Source: an uncultured Collinsella sp.
GTDB lineage: Bacteria > Actinomycetota > Coriobacteriia > Coriobacteriales > Coriobacteriaceae
Assembly: GCA_902491135.1 (NCBI GenBank)
Contig: CABUGR010000090.1
Location: 1-5,657 of the forward strand
Direction: 5' to 3'
DNA: 5,657 nucleotides
The notes below the pieces were generated by a model that was not told the DNA's origin, did no database searches, and saw only the letters and a list, made by a program, of their open reading frames with translations. Positions 1-5,657 of the stretch are shown here, in pieces. Within the stretch, counting starts at the first letter, position 1, and every line of letters starts with the position of its first letter. Made by a program: the position numbers and the translations under genes.

Positions 1-1
1 G

Positions 2-1690
2 TGCGCCGGCTACAAGCGCTTTGTCGATTTTTGCGCCGCCAAGCCCGCCACCGTGCTGGACCATGCGGGCGCCGTCGCCGGCGCCGCCGTGGTCGCAGAT
101 ACGACCGAGACGCCGCTGTCGCTTATGCACGACGCCATGACGCTCATCGGCGAGCTGCACCGCGCGCCCGAGCTCGCTTCGGCGCCGGTCGCCGCGCTCA
201 CCCGCGACGGATTGCTGGCCCGCGCGCTCCACGCCGAGCCCGAGCGCGCGATCGCCGTCATGCCCAATAACGAGGAGGCGACCGTCGAAGTCTGGCCTTC
301 GCTCGAGCAGGCCGCCGCGGCGTTTGAGGCTTCGACCAGTGCGGATGCCGAGGCCGAGGCCACGGATGCCGACGAAGTCAACGACAACGCCGCCGGCACT
401 CCCATGCCCGAGCCTGCCGCCACGCTCGACCTGGGCGACGGCAAGCCGCTGCCCGTGCTCATCCCCGAATCCGAGCAGTTCGCCAACCGCCTGCGCAAGA
501 ACGCACGCCTACGTCGCAAGTGGGCAAAGCGCGAGGGCGTGAGCTGCTACCGCGTCTACGATGCCGACCTGCCCGACTACTCCGCCGCCATCGATCTGTA
601 CGAGGGCTGCCCGCAGACGCCGGGCCGCTGGCTCGTCATCGCCGAATACGCCGCGCCTAAGACCATCGATCCCGCGCTAGCCCAGGCCCGCATGCTCGAC
701 ATCTTGGCCATCGCGCCGCGCATCCTGGATGTTCCGGCCGAGCATGTGCACGCCAAGGCCCGCATGCGCTCGCGTGGCGGCTCGCAGTACGGCAAGCAGG
801 GCGCCGGCAAGGGTGGATCGGGCGAGCGCGCCAACATCGCTCGCCGTCGCCTGCCGCTCATCGAAGAGGGTGGACTCACCTTTGCCGTCAACTTTGACGA
901 CTATCTGGATGTGGGCATCTTCCTGGATCACCGCGTCACCCGCAACCTGGTGCGTGAGCACGCCAAGCAGGCGCGCCGCTTCCTCAACCTGTTCGCCTAC
1001 ACCGGAACCGCCACCTGCTATGCGGCCGATGGCGGCGTCGAGGAAACCGTGACGGTCGACCTCTCCAACACCTACCTGGACTGGGCCGAGCGCAACATGC
1101 GCCAAAACGGCTTTGTGGGACCGCAGCATCATTTTGTGCGCGACGACGTGCTCGCCTGGATTCGCGACCAACGCCAGACGCGCAACCGCTGGGACCTGAT
1201 CTTTGTCGACCCGCCCACGTTCTCGAACTCGTCCAAGATGGGCCGCCGTACCTGGGATGTCCAACGCGACCATGTTGAGCTTTTGGCCGGCGTATCGCGC
1301 CTGCTCGCACAGGGTGGACATGCCATCTTTAGCTGCAACCTGCGTGGCTTCCGTCCCGAGACGCGCAAGCTCGCACGCGCGGGCGTGGTGCTGGAGGACA
1401 TTACGGCACAGACCATCCCCGAGGACTTCGCGCGCAACCAGAAGGTGCACCACTGCTATATCGTGCGCCGCCTGCCCATCGAGGACGCCATGGCCGAGGT
1501 CGGCTTTAGCGCCGAGGAGATTGCCGAGCGAACCGAGGAGCTGCGCAGCCCCGAAACCCGCAAGCCTCGCGCAACGGCGCCCGCGCACGCGCAGGCCGGC
1601 AACGGCAAGCCCAACTTTGTCGGCAAGCCCTCCCCCGCCGGCAAGCCCAAAAAGAAAAAGTTCTACGCCAGCAAGCCCAAGGGCAAATAA
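2..1690 (+). CDS. rlmL: 23S rRNA guanine methyltransferase RlmKL, C-terminal part (5' end outside window)
   Basis: The reading frame is open from the left edge, so the start codon lies outside; 562 residues are visible and a GTG at 53 is internal. The C-terminal half matches the RlmK module, which makes m7G2069 in 23S rRNA from S-adenosylmethionine. Visible hallmarks are FANRLRKN and YRVYDADLPDY near residues 160-193, EYAAPKTID, YLDVGIFLDHR, the SAM-binding motif NLFAYTGTAT (about 329-338), VDLSNTYLDWAERN, the DPPTFSNS motif (about 403-410), DVQRDH and IPEDFARN. The first ~100 residues resemble the end of the RlmL module (m2G2445), followed by an acidic Ala/Glu/Asp linker at about 115-131, which suggests the fused RlmKL form. 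A Gly/Lys-rich loop follows GGSQYGKQ. After about residue 520 comes a basic tail with repeated GKP units and KPKKKK, absent from E. coli RlmL and probably RNA-binding (inference). The catalytic NPPY region of the RlmL half is not in view. RlmK identity is firm; the fusion is likely. Confidence 0.92.
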   Translation, partial: CAGYKRFVDFCAAKPATVLDHAGAVAGAAVVADTTETPLSLMHDAMTLIGELHRAPELASAPVAALTRDGLLARALHAEPERAIAVMPNNEEATVEVWPSLEQAAAAFEASTSADAEAEATDADEVNDNAAGTPMPEPAATLDLGDGKPLPVLIPESEQFANRLRKNARLRRKWAKREGVSCYRVYDADLPDYSAAIDLYEGCPQTPGRWLVIAEYAAPKTIDPALAQARMLDILAIAPRILDVPAEHVHAKARMRSRGGSQYGKQGAGKGGSGERANIARRRLPLIEEGGLTFAVNFDDYLDVGIFLDHRVTRNLVREHAKQARRFLNLFAYTGTATCYAADGGVEETVTVDLSNTYLDWAERNMRQNGFVGPQHHFVRDDVLAWIRDQRQTRNRWDLIFVDPPTFSNSSKMGRRTWDVQRDHVELLAGVSRLLAQGGHAIFSCNLRGFRPETRKLARAGVVLEDITAQTIPEDFARNQKVHHCYIVRRLPIEDAMAEVGFSAEEIAERTEELRSPETRKPRATAPAHAQAGNGKPNFVGKPSPAGKPKKKKFYASKPKGK

Positions 1691-1693
1691 CGA

Positions 1694-1760
1694 AGTTGCG
1701 GTGGAATAGTTCTTAAAAATGCCTGGCAAAGGCCTAAACAGGAACTATTTCACCGCAACT
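1694..1760. repeat. Long imperfect inverted repeat (hairpin) between convergent genes
   Basis: The arms at 1694-1712 and 1742-1760 are reverse complements over 19 nt with one G-T mismatch, which becomes a G-U wobble in RNA. The core reads GTTGCGGTGGAATAGTTC on the left and GAACTATTTCACCGCAAC on the right. Two further pairs (T1713-G1741 wobble, T1714-A1740) can extend the stem to 21, leaving a 25 nt loop that holds a small 4 bp stem (GCCT 1721-1724 with AGGC 1730-1733). It begins 4 nt after the rlmL stop and ends 24 nt before the stop of the opposing regulator gene. No T tract follows either outer end, so it is not a textbook intrinsic terminator. It could be a two-way 3'-end hairpin or a dispersed REP- or MITE-like element; the sequence alone does not decide. 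Confidence 0.85.
1715..1733 (-). terminator. Possible weak terminator inside the loop of the long hairpin
   Basis: On the minus strand the loop reads GCCT-TTGCC-AGGC followed by ATTTTT, a 4 bp stem plus a five-T run. This is the layout of an intrinsic terminator and it lies just beyond the stop of the kdpE-like gene. The stem is very short and competes with the much longer outer stem, so this is tentative. Confidence 0.25.
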
Positions 1761-1784
1761 CATATTGGGATGGTGGTTGGCAAT

Positions 1785-2498
1785 CTAGCCTTGGGTGACC
1801 AGGCGATAGCCGATACCCACATGCGTCTGGATATAGCGCGGATGTGCGGGGTCGGACTCGATCTTCTTACGCAACGTGCCCATAAAGACGCGCAGGCTCG
1901 CCAGGTCGCTCTTGGTTGCCGTGCCCCAAATCTCGTGCAGGATAGACTGGTGCGTGAGCACCTTGTCGGCGTTATGCGCCAGCAGGCATAGCAGTTTGTA
2001 CTCGATCGGCGTCAGATGCAGCTCCTCGCCATCCATCGTGGCGATGCCGGCATCAAAATCGATATGCAGCTCACCGGTATCGAACGAGCCCTCAGAGGCA
2101 ACGCCGCCCGTTTGCGCATACGAAAGGCGCCTGAGTGTCGTACGAATGCGCGCGAGCAGCTCCTCGACCGAAAACGGCTTGGTCAGGTAGTCGTCGGCTC
2201 CGGCATCGAGCGCGCGGATCTTGTCCGCGTCCTCGCTGCGCGCCGAAACCACAATAATCGGCATGCCCGACCATGCGCGCACCGACTCCACCACCTTGAC
2301 GCCGTCCATATCGGGCAGGCCCAGATCGAGTAGCACGATGCTCGGCGCCTGCGACGAGGCAGCGGCAATAGCGGCATGGGCGGTCTCCACGGCCATATGG
2401 CGCAAGCCGTGCGCCTCGAGCGCGGCAACGATAAGGTTGCGAACGGCGGGGGCGTCCTCAACGACCAAGATGAGCGGTTTTACGGCAGAGTTCGGCAC
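1785..2498 (-). CDS. kdpE: KdpE-like OmpR-family response regulator
   Basis: This is a 237-residue two-domain transcription regulator, the usual KdpE length. The receiver domain (about 8-125) has the acidic pair E14-D15, the phosphoacceptor D58 in LLDLGLPD, the switch residue S85 in VVSARSEDADK, Y104 and the conserved K107 in DDYLTKPF. The C-terminal winged helix (about 135-237) contains HLTPIEYKLLCLL, KVLTHQSILHEIWG, LRVFMGTLRKKIE and VGIGYRL. WSGMPIIVVSARSEDADKIRALDAGADDYL and the HLTPIE segment match KdpE more closely than generic OmpR or PhoB proteins. I chose the GTG at 2496-2498: AAGGAG sits 7 nt upstream and LILVVEDA follows directly. A longer in-frame reading from 2579 would overlap the kinase gene by 77 nt and add an atypical basic leader. 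The start is 4 nt past the kinase stop, which points to translational coupling. It is presumably phosphorylated by that kinase. Targets are not visible; K+ transport genes such as kup are the obvious candidates. Confidence 0.93.
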   Translation of the reverse strand: MPNSAVKPLILVVEDAPAVRNLIVAALEAHGLRHMAVETAHAAIAAASSQAPSIVLLDLGLPDMDGVKVVESVRAWSGMPIIVVSARSEDADKIRALDAGADDYLTKPFSVEELLARIRTTLRRLSYAQTGGVASEGSFDTGELHIDFDAGIATMDGEELHLTPIEYKLLCLLAHNADKVLTHQSILHEIWGTATKSDLASLRVFMGTLRKKIESDPAHPRYIQTHVGIGYRLVTQG

Positions 2499-2502
2499 AG
2501 CG

Positions 2503-4128
2503 TTACTCCTTATCAAACGAAACGTCGGCGACGGGAAGCTCAATCGTAAAGACCGAGCCGTGCGGGTCCGCCGCGGCAACCTCTATGCTACCGCCATGCG
2601 CCAATGCAATGGAGCGGCAGAGCGAAAGTCCCAGGCCCACGCTACGGTGGCTGTCGGCCAAACCGTGGTTGGCGGTGTAGAACGACTCAAAGATTCGCTC
2701 GCGGTCCTCGGGCGCAATGCCCGGGCCGTCATCGGCCACCGAGCACGCCACGCGTCCATCGTCGACGCCAATCGAAATCACGATATGCGAGCCTGCGGGC
2801 GTATAGGTGATGGCGTTGTTCACCAGATTGACCACCAGCTGCACCATCAGACGCGCATCGACGCTGACGAGCGCCGGCTCGTCGCACGGCACCACCTTAA
2901 GGTCGTGCTCGCGCACGGCAGGGTTCACGTGGCGCAGCGCCTCCTCGACGATATCGTCCATAAGCTCGAGCGTAGTCGACAGATGCATGCCGCCGCCCTC
3001 AAGCTTGGTGATGGCAAGCAGATTCTCGACGGTGGCGTTGAGCCACAGCGCATCCGAGCGAATGGATAGAAGCAGGCCGCGGCGCGTCTGGGCATCGAGC
3101 ACCGCGGTGCCGGTCGAACCCTGGTCGAGCAGGACATCGGCATTGCCCGAAATACTGGTAAGCGGCGTGCGCAGATCGTGCGAGATGGAGCGCAGCAGGT
3201 TGGCGCGCAGCTGTTCGTTTTTGGCGAGCACCGCCGCCTCCTCGCGGGCCTCCATGGCGCGGGCGCGGTCGAGCGCCAGCTCGCCTTCGCTCACGATGGC
3301 ATCGGCAAGTGTCCGCTCCTCATGCGTCAGCACGTCGGGCTCGGCAACAATAGCCAGCACGCCCACCACCGAGGCGGGGTCGCCCGAGCGCACGAAGCCG
3401 TCGCCTGTGCGAACCGTCAGGTAGATGCCATAAAACGCCGATCCGCCATAGGTGGCATCGAGCGGCGTACCCACATAGGCGGACGCCGAGAGCCGCGGCG
3501 GCATCTGCGGCGCCAGCTCGTGCACCGGGGCGGCATCGCCCACGGCCGTGTACGTCGCACGCGGCAGCAGGTCATCGCCCTCGGCGTCGGCGCTGTACCA
3601 CACGACCGGACAGCCCGAAAGACGCGCCAGCTGCGTGGCCATGGCGTGAACGATCTGATGCTGATCGGCGCACCGCTGCAGCATGCGGTTGGTCTCGAGC
3701 ACCATATGCGTGCGGCGGTCGCTGGCGGCAGCCTGTGCCAAGGCGCGGCGCAGGGCCAACGCAATCGAGCTCGACACAAGCGAAACCACGAACATGATGA
3801 AGAACATGCCGGGATAGCCGCGGTCGATAAGCGACAGCGAGTAGCGCGGGTCGACAAACAAAAAGTTGTAGAGCGCCACGGCGGCAGCCGAGCTCAGCAA
3901 GCAATACAGGCGACTCCAGGTAAAGAATGCGCAGAGCTGAACGGCGAACACATAGACGATCATGATGCTCGGCGCGAGACCCGGATGGTCGAGCAGCGCG
4001 CCCACAATCGTCGCCGCGACCAGCAGCCCCACCGATACGCAGGCGTCATACAGAGGAGTGCGGCGCGTCAGCGTTGTGCGCCGCCACCAAAAACTATCGG
4101 CAATATCGCCGTCCGTACGAACGTCCAT
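2503..4128 (-). CDS. kdpD: KdpD-like membrane sensor histidine kinase lacking the N-terminal KdpD and USP domains
   Basis: This 541-residue sensor kinase has, in order: a short cytosolic N-terminus; four closely packed membrane segments (about 27-48, 52-70, 74-92, 105-127) of the DUF4118 type, including NFLFVDPRYSLSL; a GAF-like region (about 150-290); a dimerisation helix with the H box SISHDLRTPLTSISG and phosphoacceptor H317; and an ATPase domain with N box NLVNNA (N434, N438), G1 DDGPG (466-470), F box IFESFY and G2 VGLGLSL (497-503). The TM, GAF and kinase order matches the C-terminal part of KdpD. E. coli KdpD is about 890 residues; the roughly 380-residue N-terminal sensor part (KdpD and USP domains) is absent. 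The 97 nt upstream are non-coding, so this is not a nearby frameshift. The ATG start is supported by GAGAGGGG 10 nt upstream. The kinase presumably phosphorylates the adjacent KdpE-like regulator. The signal sensed is unknown; K+, turgor or ionic strength is inferred from the family and from the nearby kup gene. Confidence 0.9.
   Translation of the reverse strand: MDVRTDGDIADSFWWRRTTLTRRTPLYDACVSVGLLVAATIVGALLDHPGLAPSIMIVYVFAVQLCAFFTWSRLYCLLSSAAAVALYNFLFVDPRYSLSLIDRGYPGMFFIMFVVSLVSSSIALALRRALAQAAASDRRTHMVLETNRMLQRCADQHQIVHAMATQLARLSGCPVVWYSADAEGDDLLPRATYTAVGDAAPVHELAPQMPPRLSASAYVGTPLDATYGGSAFYGIYLTVRTGDGFVRSGDPASVVGVLAIVAEPDVLTHEERTLADAIVSEGELALDRARAMEAREEAAVLAKNEQLRANLLRSISHDLRTPLTSISGNADVLLDQGSTGTAVLDAQTRRGLLLSIRSDALWLNATVENLLAITKLEGGGMHLSTTLELMDDIVEEALRHVNPAVREHDLKVVPCDEPALVSVDARLMVQLVVNLVNNAITYTPAGSHIVISIGVDDGRVACSVADDGPGIAPEDRERIFESFYTANHGLADSHRSVGLGLSLCRSIALAHGGSIEVAAADPHGSVFTIELPVADVSFDKE
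2506..2511 (-). promoter_or_regulatory. Ribosome binding site that fixes the kdpE GTG start
   Basis: AAGGAG on the minus strand lies within the last codons of the kinase gene, 7 nt before GTG. It is the clearest reason to prefer the GTG start over the upstream ATG, and it supports coupled translation of the two genes. Confidence 0.8.
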
Positions 4129-4148
4129 CAGCGTCCCGCCCCTCTCTC

Positions 4149-4194
4149 AAAAACAAAAACCACCACAAAGGGGACAGGCACCCTTGTGGTGGTT
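4149..4194 (-). terminator. Strong intrinsic terminator between the small membrane protein gene and the kdpD-like gene
   Basis: Read on the minus strand, an 11 bp stem (AACCACCACAA with TTGTGGTGGTT, 4184-4194 and 4158-4168) is capped by three more G-C pairs after a single bulged base (A4169). The loop is 8 nt. The tract TTTTTGTTTTT follows (4149-4159, overlapping the stem end). This is a canonical Rho-independent terminator placed 31 nt after the stop of the 64-residue gene. The top of the hairpin reads GTGCCTGTCCCC on the minus strand. It ends only 20 nt before the kdpD-like start codon, so it could also work as an attenuator for the kinase-regulator pair. Confidence 0.85.
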
Positions 4195-4225
4195 CCAAGT
4201 GTAAAGCCTTTGCAACCTGCGGTCG

Positions 4226-4420
4226 TTAGACAAACAGCACGTGCGCGAGCAGTGCGCACACGCACGCCGCGACAAGCACCGTCACCACGATCGAAATCAC
4301 GCGGTCGGCCATATCCATGTTGGTCCGATTCGTAAAGAACCGATCTTCGGCGGCGTCGACGCGCGCCTCACGCACCAGCTCGGTCGCAAGATCGCAACCG
4401 TCAAGCGCCTTTGCATCCAT
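4226..4420 (-). CDS. Small single-span membrane protein, unknown function
   Basis: This is a 64-residue protein I do not recognise. The first 40 residues are charged and hydrophilic (MDAKALDGCDLATELVREARVDAAEDRFFTNRTNMDMADR, split here as a description of residues 1-20 and 21-40). Residues 41-64 form one strongly hydrophobic helix, VISIVVTVLVAACVCALL plus AHVLFV, running to the C-terminus, as in a tail-anchored protein. I chose the ATG at 4418-4420 because GGAGG lies 5 nt upstream; an in-frame ATG ten codons earlier has no comparable site. It lies 69 nt after the kup stop on the same strand and is followed by an intrinsic terminator, so it is probably the last gene of a kup transcript. A weak promoter-like pair, TTGTCT and TATTGA with a 17 nt spacer, lies in that gap. 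A link to K+ uptake is inferred from position only. It is longer than KdpF (about 30 residues) and does not resemble it. Confidence 0.65.
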   Translation of the reverse strand: MDAKALDGCDLATELVREARVDAAEDRFFTNRTNMDMADRVISIVVTVLVAACVCALLAHVLFV

Positions 4421-4425
4421 GGTTT

Positions 4426-4430
4426 CCTCC
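4426..4430 (-). promoter_or_regulatory. Ribosome binding site of the small membrane protein gene
   Basis: GGAGG on the minus strand, 5 nt before the ATG at 4420, is among the best Shine-Dalgarno matches in the window. It is the main support for this short gene being real and for the choice of start. Confidence 0.65.
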
Positions 4431-4489
4431 CAGGACTCAATCCCCGTCAATACAAACCCGCCCGTTCGCAGACAAACCTCGAGCGTCGA

Positions 4490-5657
4490 CTACGGCCGCT
4501 CGTTGGGAGCCAGACGCTGCATCTTGTTCACGGCTTTGAACTTGGTGAACAGCGGCACGTACTCAAAGCTCACGTTGGAGTTCTCCAGGCCGTACCAACG
4601 CGCGGGCGTGCCGGCGGCGCGACGGATGATGTACTTGAGCGTGATGGCCGTACGCTCGCTGGGCTCCACATCGCTTTCGGGCGCCAGAAGCTTACGGATC
4701 AGGACGAACTTGAACGTGCCGATGTTACCCGGATCCTTGTAGACCGAGTAGTCATGCGTCTGCGGCGGCAACTCGCCGGTGGCAGCCAGGTCCTGAACAA
4801 CCTGACGCAGGTAGGCATTGACGCGCTGGTTGATCTTGTAGCCCAGGTACAGATGCACGCGGAACACGTAGTCGGTGCCGAACGTCTCGACCGAATAGGC
4901 AAAGGTGTGCGGTTCGTCCATGGTCTCGACATTCACAAACCACCAGGCGCGGGCGCGCTTGGGATGCTTGTCCAAGATCGAATAGACGATATCGCGGTCG
5001 ATGTAGTCGGTATGGGTGTCCTTGGTCAGGTACACGACGTTGTCGCTCATGCGCTCGTAACGGTCGTCGTCGCGCAGGCGCTTGAGCTGCGGCAGGTAGC
5101 TGCGCAGCGGCAGCAGCGTAAACTGGCGCTGCTCGACCGCCGTGCCGTTGTACCAGCACACCATAATGCCCATGATGAGCATGGCCATAAGGATGGTGAA
5201 GTAGCCGCCGTGGAAGAACTTGGTGAGCGAACTCACGAAGAAGAAGCCTTCGAGCAAAAGGAAGAAGGCCGCGAAGATCCACGGAGCAACCTTGAGTTTG
5301 CGCTCCTCGTGCAGGTAGAAGAAGAGCAGCATCGTGGTGCACATCATAGTCAGCGTAATGGCAAGGCCGTAGGCGGCTTCCATATGCGCCGAGTTCTGGA
5401 ACAGCAGCACCACGATGACGCAGCCCACGAGCATGACGTTGTTGACCATGGGAATATAAAGCTGGCCTTTGGTCTCAGCAGGGTAGAAAACCTGCATGTG
5501 CGGCATAAGGTCCAGGCGGCTGGCCTCGGACACCAGCGAGAATGCGCCGGTGATGAGCGCCTGCGAGGCAATGATGGCCGCGACGGTGGAAAGGCCGACG
5601 GCAAAGGGACGCAGGCCCGGGGTGAGCATCTGGTAGAAGGGGTTGAGGTCGGCGATA
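4490..5657 (-). CDS. kup: Kup-family potassium uptake transporter, C-terminal part (5' end outside window)
   Basis: The frame is open to the right edge; 388 C-terminal residues are visible, against about 620 for E. coli Kup. Kup proteins are K+/H+ symporters of the cytoplasmic membrane. Family signatures seen are NPFY at the very start, the segment VAAIIASQALITGAFSLVSE (25-44), a GQLYIPMVN stretch (64-72) and AAYGLAIT (94-101). Membrane segments are predicted at about 17-41, 69-86, 92-115, 124-144 and 150-169. A cytosolic C-terminal domain of about 220 residues follows and includes NVVYLTKD (206-213), which matches the conserved VxLT-type region. The ATG at 5629 is internal. The gene ends in TAG, and no terminator is seen in the 69 nt before the small membrane protein gene, so the two may be cotranscribed. 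The KdpDE-like pair downstream on the same strand suggests a K+ homeostasis cluster. Substrate specificity is assigned by family only. Confidence 0.93.
   Translation of the reverse strand, partial: IADLNPFYQMLTPGLRPFAVGLSTVAAIIASQALITGAFSLVSEASRLDLMPHMQVFYPAETKGQLYIPMVNNVMLVGCVIVVLLFQNSAHMEAAYGLAITLTMMCTTMLLFFYLHEERKLKVAPWIFAAFFLLLEGFFFVSSLTKFFHGGYFTILMAMLIMGIMVCWYNGTAVEQRQFTLLPLRSYLPQLKRLRDDDRYERMSDNVVYLTKDTHTDYIDRDIVYSILDKHPKRARAWWFVNVETMDEPHTFAYSVETFGTDYVFRVHLYLGYKINQRVNAYLRQVVQDLAATGELPPQTHDYSVYKDPGNIGTFKFVLIRKLLAPESDVEPSERTAITLKYIIRRAAGTPARWYGLENSNVSFEYVPLFTKFKAVNKMQRLAPNERP

Noticed and set aside
10..519. 169-codon minus-strand open frame at the left edge
   Set aside because: It is antisense to the methyltransferase frame; the Ser/Ala-rich product reflects GC-rich codon structure.
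677..1729. Long 350-codon open frame on the minus strand, opposite the rRNA methyltransferase gene
   Set aside because: It lies wholly opposite a gene with clear RlmK motifs. Its translation has no recognisable domain, and long antisense frames are expected in GC-rich coding DNA.
1719..1991. 90-codon plus-strand frame starting inside the long hairpin
   Set aside because: Most of it is antisense to the winged-helix part of the response regulator; no ribosome binding site and no recognisable product.
2499..2579. Upstream ATG extending the response regulator by 27 residues
   Set aside because: The extension overlaps the kinase gene, is basic and unlike any receiver N-terminus. The GTG with AAGGAG 7 nt upstream gives a normal KdpE length.
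3178..4335. 385-codon open frame on the plus strand across the kinase gene
   Set aside because: It is antisense to a kinase with intact H, N, G1 and G2 boxes, runs through the terminator and into the small gene, and its product is Arg/His-rich with no family features.
4421..4450. ATG at 4450 as the start of the small membrane protein
   Set aside because: It lacks a good ribosome binding site, and the GGAGG that serves the ATG at 4420 would fall inside the longer reading.
4445..4480. Promoter-like TTGTCT / TATTGA pair on the minus strand in the gap after kup
   Set aside because: Only about 4 of 6 and 3 of 6 consensus matches; too weak to list as a promoter and easily found by chance.

Overview
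The window is GC-rich, gene-dense bacterial DNA and looks like chromosome from a high-GC actinobacterium. The protein style, with Asp/Ala-rich sequence and a Lys/Gly/Pro tail on the rRNA methyltransferase, together with the gene mix, fits Coriobacteriia such as Collinsella. That assignment is an impression from the sequence and has not been tested by a search. Four protein genes are well supported and one small membrane protein gene is probable. There are no rRNA or tRNA genes, CRISPR arrays or transposase genes.

Layout: (1) Positions 2-1690, plus strand, hold the C-terminal part of a fused 23S rRNA methyltransferase of the RlmKL type; its N-terminus lies off the left edge. (2) Positions 1691-1784 separate two convergent genes. 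They contain a long, nearly perfect inverted repeat of about 19-21 pairs per arm with a 25-29 nt loop. (3) Everything else is on the minus strand and reads right to left: a Kup-family potassium transporter (5' end off the right edge), a 64-residue single-span membrane protein, a strong intrinsic terminator hairpin, a KdpD-like sensor kinase without the usual N-terminal KdpD and USP domains, and a KdpE-like response regulator. The kinase stop and the regulator GTG start are 4 nt apart, and the regulator's ribosome binding site lies inside the end of the kinase gene.

How the genes may work together: Kup imports K+ and KdpD/KdpE is the classic K+-responsive two-component pair, so the minus-strand block looks like a potassium homeostasis locus. 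The kinase lacks the domains that in other bacteria carry the Walker-type KdpD region and the USP (in some species c-di-AMP-binding) module. No kdpFABC genes are visible. The terminator sits immediately upstream of the kinase, leaving only 20 nt before its start codon, so kinase and regulator expression may depend on read-through or on a promoter overlapping the hairpin.

Most of this is ordinary chromosome. The points worth a second look are the long hairpin between the convergent genes, the terminator with little room for a promoter behind it, the truncated KdpD architecture next to kup, and the small membrane protein.
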